Below are positions 60,070-64,000 of a DNA stretch of 64,000 bases, in pieces. Each line of letters begins with the position of its first letter. The first letter of the stretch is position 1. The position numbers were made by a program, and so were the translations under genes. Source of the DNA: Litoditis marina (Eukaryota > Nematoda > Chromadorea > Rhabditida > Rhabditidae); contig OZ038435.1 of NCBI GenBank assembly GCA_964036275.1, positions 15,713,920 to 15,777,919 on the forward strand, given 5' to 3'. The notes under the pieces are model-generated. The model worked only from the letters and a program-made list of their open reading frames with translations, made no database searches and was not told where the DNA came from.

Positions 60070-60295
60070 CAGCATTTTTGTTTTTGTTCGATTAACCTTT
60101 TTATGTAGTCAGGATCTCTACGGATTAACACAATTGCTTTTCCAATATATTTTAATCTATTCACACACGCTGGGTTGATGCTTTAAAAACAAAAACTGCG
60201 TTAGAACTCTGGTTAGTAAGCATTCTCTCAGAAACCGTGATCAATCCTTGATTTCGGGCAGCGCACGTGTGGCGCCGTCCATTTTTTCTTCTTTC

Positions 60296-60368
60296 GTGAC
60301 GATTTGGCTCAGTCGGCAGAGCAGCGCACTACAGTTCAGTAGGCCGAGGGTTCGAATCCTTTCACGGA
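60296..60368 (+). repeat. tRNA-like block in 299-bp unit 2
   Basis: Same as unit 1 with one difference (CAGTTCAG for CAGTCCAG). Confidence 0.5.
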
Positions 60369-60594
60369 CAGCATTTTTGTTTTTGTTCGATTAACCTTTT
60401 TATGTACTCAGGATCTCTACGGATTAACACAATTGCTTTTCCAATATATTTTAATCTATTCACACACGCTGGGTTGATGCTTTAAAAACAAAAACTGCGT
60501 TACGAGTTTGGTTAGTAAGCCTTCTCTCAGAAACCGTGATCAATCCTTGATTTCGGGCAGCGCACGTGTGGCGCCGTCCATTTCTTCACTCTTC

Positions 60595-60667
60595 GTGGCT
60601 ATTTGGCTCAGTCGGCAGAGCAGCGCACTACAGTCCAGTAGGCCGAGGGTTCGAATCCTTTCACGGA
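60595..60667 (+). repeat. tRNA-like block in 299-bp unit 3
   Basis: Same core as units 1 and 2; the 5' flank differs (TCGTGGCTATTTGG for TCGTGACGATTTGG). Confidence 0.5.
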
Positions 60668-60760
60668 CAGCATTTTTGTTTTTGTTCGATTAACCTTTTT
60701 ATGGAGTCAGGATCTCTACAGATTAACCTAATTGCTTATTCAATATACTTTAATCTACTC

Positions 60761-61250
60761 CAACTACCAAAAAACAAAACAACAGCTCACTTCGCACACT
60801 CCGCACATCTAGAAGTGATTGTGAAAGCCGCTGAATGCAATGTTTCCAAGGCGATAAAATGGCTCATTTTCAACCGATTGGTCCAAGATTTCAGATTTAC
60901 ACATAACTCTGCTGTTTCTAACTATATTCCAAATTTCAGACGAATCGGTTAAATTCGTCGGTTTTGCGGCCGCCGCGCCACGCCGCGCCGCGCCACGCCG
61001 CGCCGCGCCACGCGGCCGCCGTCGGAAGACATTTTTGCGAGACGATATTCAGCATAACTGTAGATCACTGGTCGCACATTAAATATCAAATAGCTCAATG
61101 ATAAAGCCTTTCCTCCTCTATCTCTTTCCATCAAAATCTCAAAAATCCGTTCAGGAGTTTTTGAGAAAATGGCATAAAACCACTTTTGAAAGTCCGCAAT
61201 GTTGTGATCAAAAACTAATCTGCGCAGCGCTTCGCGCTGCGCGCGATTCA
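60761..61250. other. Repeat-derived block with GC-rich minisatellite
   Basis: Contains a 15-bp unit (GCCGCGCCACGCCGC) repeated about three times at roughly 60968-61020, bounded by GCGGCCGCC-like sequence, and a GCGCAGCGCTTCGCGCTGCGCGC palindromic stretch at about 61223. Strongly different base composition from its surroundings. The 148-codon minus-strand frame here runs through this repeat and is not a gene. Confidence 0.6.
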
Positions 61251-62033
61251 GTTTTATGAAGTGTACTGCAGCATTTCTACAAATCATTCTGTGAAAGCTC
61301 TGTACATTGAAATTTTGCCACTCAAACCTCATTAACATGGATAAGAAAATGCGGAGAACAACAACCCAGAAAAACATTATTTTTAGGTGGACCATGTCGA
61401 ATCAGGCCAGACTAAAAAATCAAGTTTTGTCAATTCAAATTTCGAACGATAATAATAGGAGTACTTCCAAATATTTTTGTTTGATCGCGTGCCCACTTAT
61501 TTTTTGAGCAGGAATATTGGGGTTTTGAGCAGGTTCCTGCAAACTAAATGCTTCCGAAAAAAATGGAAGAGTTATCAAACATGCCGATTTAGCAATCGCG
61601 GTCTTCGTTCATGTTTCAACAGACAGGTAATGTCTGGAAACCTGACGGTAAATAAGGTTTTCCGTACTCTGAAACTCGTTTTCAAAGTAGTTTTCCGTAC
61701 TCGAAAACCGGAAAACGTGAGTCTGTTTTCGTGCTTCAAGCTGCTTTTCTATTATACCCGTTCTGTAGTATTCAAACTAAAAACAGAGCAGGATCGAGCA
61801 ACGTACACCGTATAAGGATTATTTTGAAAAAGCGAACCCTAGTCTTTGTCTGAGCTGTACAAATTGCCGAGTATTAAACAATATACCTTTTTTACTATTT
61901 TTCCGCAGTAATTCAGTTTTCTATTTTATAAAGTCTTCATCAACACAACAGCAGTACTTGTAATACTTTATGACAATCTCTTTGTCATTATCATTTACAA
62001 AAAGGGTTTGTTTCGGTGTGAATTGTCGTTCCG
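61251..62033. other. Intergenic region between TMa and TMb (copy 3)
   Basis: Counterpart of 13769-14586 with one unit fewer of the 33-bp repeat and a 6-bp deletion (AACATGCCG for AACATGTGGAAAGCCG, net). No supported gene. Confidence 0.45.
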
Positions 62034-62875
62034 TTATCCCTTCGACGGACTTTTTGCGCTGACGCCAGAATCAGCCGGGCTTTGAACAGAGGGAGAAGTC
62101 GTGTTTCGCCCCTTTGAGACTCCAAAGTAGTCCGCACTCGGGGTGGTACTGGGGTTGTTGTATTCTGAACCGCCGTCCTAAAAAAGTTGGTAAGAAATAC
62201 GTCGAGTGGAAAAGCACATTTGGTTTTTCTCATCAGTATTATAGTGTATTAAGTTCATCATTTAGTTCATCATTTTCAGAAGACTCCAAGTTCCAATGTT
62301 TTCTTGTAAATATACTAAATTGAACTAGTTGCAATTACAATAACCATATGTCAATTGATGACTTAGCGTTTTGAACAAACTCGATAGCTCTGAAGTGGTG
62401 ATTCCAAAGTAAATGTTCTACAAGAGGTACAAGAAGCAAATACAATACATTTCAAACTCATTCAAACTCCAGCTGTCGTTGTCGAAGCAAAAGTATCGCA
62501 ATCAATGAAAAACTCAAACTTCAACGAAAGAGATTAGAACCAACCATTGTCGACGTCATAACTGACGTTTTCTTCGTTTTTGCCGCCTGTTTCTTCTTTT
62601 GTCGTTTTTTGAGATAAAAGACTCCGGCCACAATAAGTCCGATCAACGCAAGCACAGTGAGAGCCAGAAAAAAGTTGATAGCCAGCGACATTTTGGCCAC
62701 TCCGTTGTCAGAATCCTCCTTGTCCTCCACTTTTCCAGCGTCCTTCGACGCCTTCGCAGAGGGCTTCTGAGTCGTCGTCGTATTCAAAGTCGTCGTTGCA
62801 GGTACCATTGTGGTGGAGGGAACCCGGTTGCCTTCCGCGATCAGCTCGTTTTTTCTCGTTTCATCGGGAAACAGC
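62034..62875 (-). CDS. TMb copy 3: two terminal exons
   Basis: Exons 62875-62545 and 62177-62034. Relative to copy 1 the helix has one replacement (V to F, GTT to TTT) and two silent changes (CTC to CTT, twice), and the tail exon one silent change. The upstream extension of the frame has a TGA, which shows that the sequence before 62876 is intron. No 5' exons found. Confidence 0.6.
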
Positions 62876-63106
62876 CTGAAAATAGAATATAGGAACTTGA
62901 TTAAAGCAATTCAGAAGACTTCATACGTAATCAAGAAATATGGCGCATGTGTTGAACCTTGAGATAATAAATGTTTCTTGAATTCAAAAACTAAATAGAC
63001 ACTATGACTATAACTGTGCATCCAAATTTCCGCTGTACAGAAAGTTTTTTATTGAAACTCTGTAAAGTAAATTAAAAACTAACTACGGAAACAACAAAAA
63101 GCCATC

Positions 63107-63421
63107 GATTAACTTATTTTTTTCCAAAATGTTGTTGTGGTGTAGTGGGGTTGGACCATGGCTACCGATCGAATGGAGTCGGGTTCGATTCCGGTGAGCG
63201 CCGGTATTTTTGCATTTTGCTTTTGGCTGTAATACTTCAGGACACATCTATCAAATAGATGTAAAATATAATCTTCAGATAATGAATATCAGACAGACAC
63301 TTTTTTGAACGAAATCCATGTTTTTGTTCAAGCAAAAACTAATTGACTTAATAACCATTATGACAATAGATAACAAATAGGTTAATTGCACAACCAATCA
63401 ATCAATCAAACATATTGTCAG
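63107..63421 (+). mobile_element. tRNA-derived SINE-like insertion replacing 32 bp
   Basis: U1/U2 have about 32 bp (GTATTTCTGGGTC...) between GCCATCGA and ACTAATTGTCG; U3 has about 315 bp. It contains TGGTGTAGTGG (A box) and GGTTCGATTCC (B box) at 63130-63204 and ends with AATCAATCAATCAA repeats. The tRNA part is degenerate. A tRNA-related head plus simple-repeat tail is SINE-like; target duplication not identified. Confidence 0.55.
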
Positions 63422-64000
63422 TAACTAATTGTCGATAACCAGTCCCTTTTGCTACGCCGCCTTCTTCGATTTACGCGATTTATGTAATAAAACAAGTTCT
63501 ATTATGAGAAAAAATCAAATTATATAATTTTGCCGGAAAATTGGTTAATTGTGCTCAAGGACGTATGTACTGATGAAAATCAGTGTTCAAAACACTATAT
63601 TTGACTTTTGGACGTTTTTTGGTCGATGTTTTTGCCACGCGTTCTAGCTGGGAACGCAAATTCGTGGGACTCCACGGAATTCCGTGAAAGTCCACGGGCT
63701 TAACCATTGGAAAAGGGGCGGGGCTTATATTTTGTATTGGTTGCTAACCAGAGAGAAACTGCTCCCCTCTAAAAAAATGGAATTGGCTATAAATTTCAGG
63801 GTACGTTGGTATTGGTTGAAGAAGACTATTAGAAGTGATCCTACATACTAATAAATTTTTTAAAGTTTAAAACTTCATTTTAATTTTTAAAAACTTTATT
63901 TCCAAAAAAAGTCTGAATTTAGCTGGAAACTACAAAATATACTCGGATTTCATTGAGAAGAGTATTAGTGGGCTTATAACGATTGATGTATTTGTTTTTA
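63422..64000. other. Right end of window: upstream of TMb copy 3
   Basis: Counterpart of about 15692-16265 of U1 with scattered substitutions, including the near-palindrome at 63663-63697. G1 copy 3, if present, lies beyond the window. Confidence 0.6.

Larger units (their letters stand above)
59894..60760 (+). repeat. 299-bp tandem repeat containing a tRNA-like unit, three copies
   Basis: AAACTGCGTTA begins at 59894, 60193 and 60492, period 299. Each unit includes CGGGCAGCGCACGTGTGGCG, then a tRNA-like block, then GTTTTTGTTCGATTAACC. The third unit is more diverged and truncated at about 60760. Part of the 2-kb block absent from U1/U2. Confidence 0.9.
53478..64000. repeat. Segment U3: diverged third copy, expanded by insertions
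   Basis: Homology to U1 begins at TCATATAG (9704 and 53478) and continues to the window end (matching about 16265 of U1). Between insertions identity is high, with scattered substitutions. Insertions absent from U1/U2 lie at 53697-53932, 53970-55107, 57711-57942, 59195-61250 and 63107-63421. Upstream of 53478 U3 continues into TMa exons 2 and 1, whereas U1 and U2 have satellite. Confidence 0.92.

Noticed and set aside
59997..60667. Three functional tRNA genes
   Set aside because: D and T arms are good, but the anticodon stem and acceptor stem do not form in register by eye. A covariance-model scan would settle it.
60949..61395. 148-codon minus-strand frame
   Set aside because: Runs through the GC-rich minisatellite and a repeat block absent from the other segments; no splice or conservation support.

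Overview
Eukaryotic DNA, most likely from a nematode close to Caenorhabditis. The evidence is coding exons split by introns with TTTCAG acceptors (one intron is only 53 nt), a TTTCAG site 15 nt before a start codon as in spliced-leader trans-splicing, tRNA-derived repeats and many short inverted-repeat elements. There is no bacterial gene organisation. No gene could be named with confidence, so all symbols are blank.

Layout. About half the window is one satellite family, monomer 156 bp (52 codons), always in the same orientation: array A (1-9703, runs off the left edge), array B (17181-30716) and array C (39779-48412). Arrays A and B share nested higher-order structure, including a 156+155 bp dimer of 311 bp. 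Array C is a distinct subfamily. Between arrays lie copies of one gene-bearing segment: U1 (9704-17180), U2 (30717 to about 38190, then unique DNA to 39778) and a diverged, transposon-riddled U3 (53478-64000, runs off the right edge). Right-hand array A plus U1 and right-hand array B plus U2 are near-identical at a fixed offset of 21,013 bp. Region 48413-53477 is single-copy.

Genes. Each U segment carries a tail-to-tail pair of related single-pass membrane protein genes, here called TMa (+) and TMb (-). They share an exon opening with LFP-x-ETR, a Thr-rich stalk, one membrane helix, a basic stop-transfer and a Ser/Pro/Thr-rich tail, with the same intron phase before that exon. Their models come from splice sites plus U1/U3 comparison, where most differences in exons 3-6 are silent. 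TMa has seven exons in U3 with a signal peptide. In U1 and U2 its first two exons are absent and satellite abuts intron 2; in U3 a retroposon-like insertion cuts exon 5. No clearly intact TMa is visible. A third gene, G1 (-), lies beyond TMb: in U1 satellite truncates it, in U2 its last exon has a nonsense codon. A fourth, G2 (+), emerges directly from the right edge of array C, so array C separates two divergent genes whose 5' ends are both missing.

Most notable: the open-frame satellite with its internal dyad, the sharp identity boundary in the 21-kb duplication, and the repeated pairing of satellite edges with truncated genes. All similarity statements are by eye; no database search was possible.
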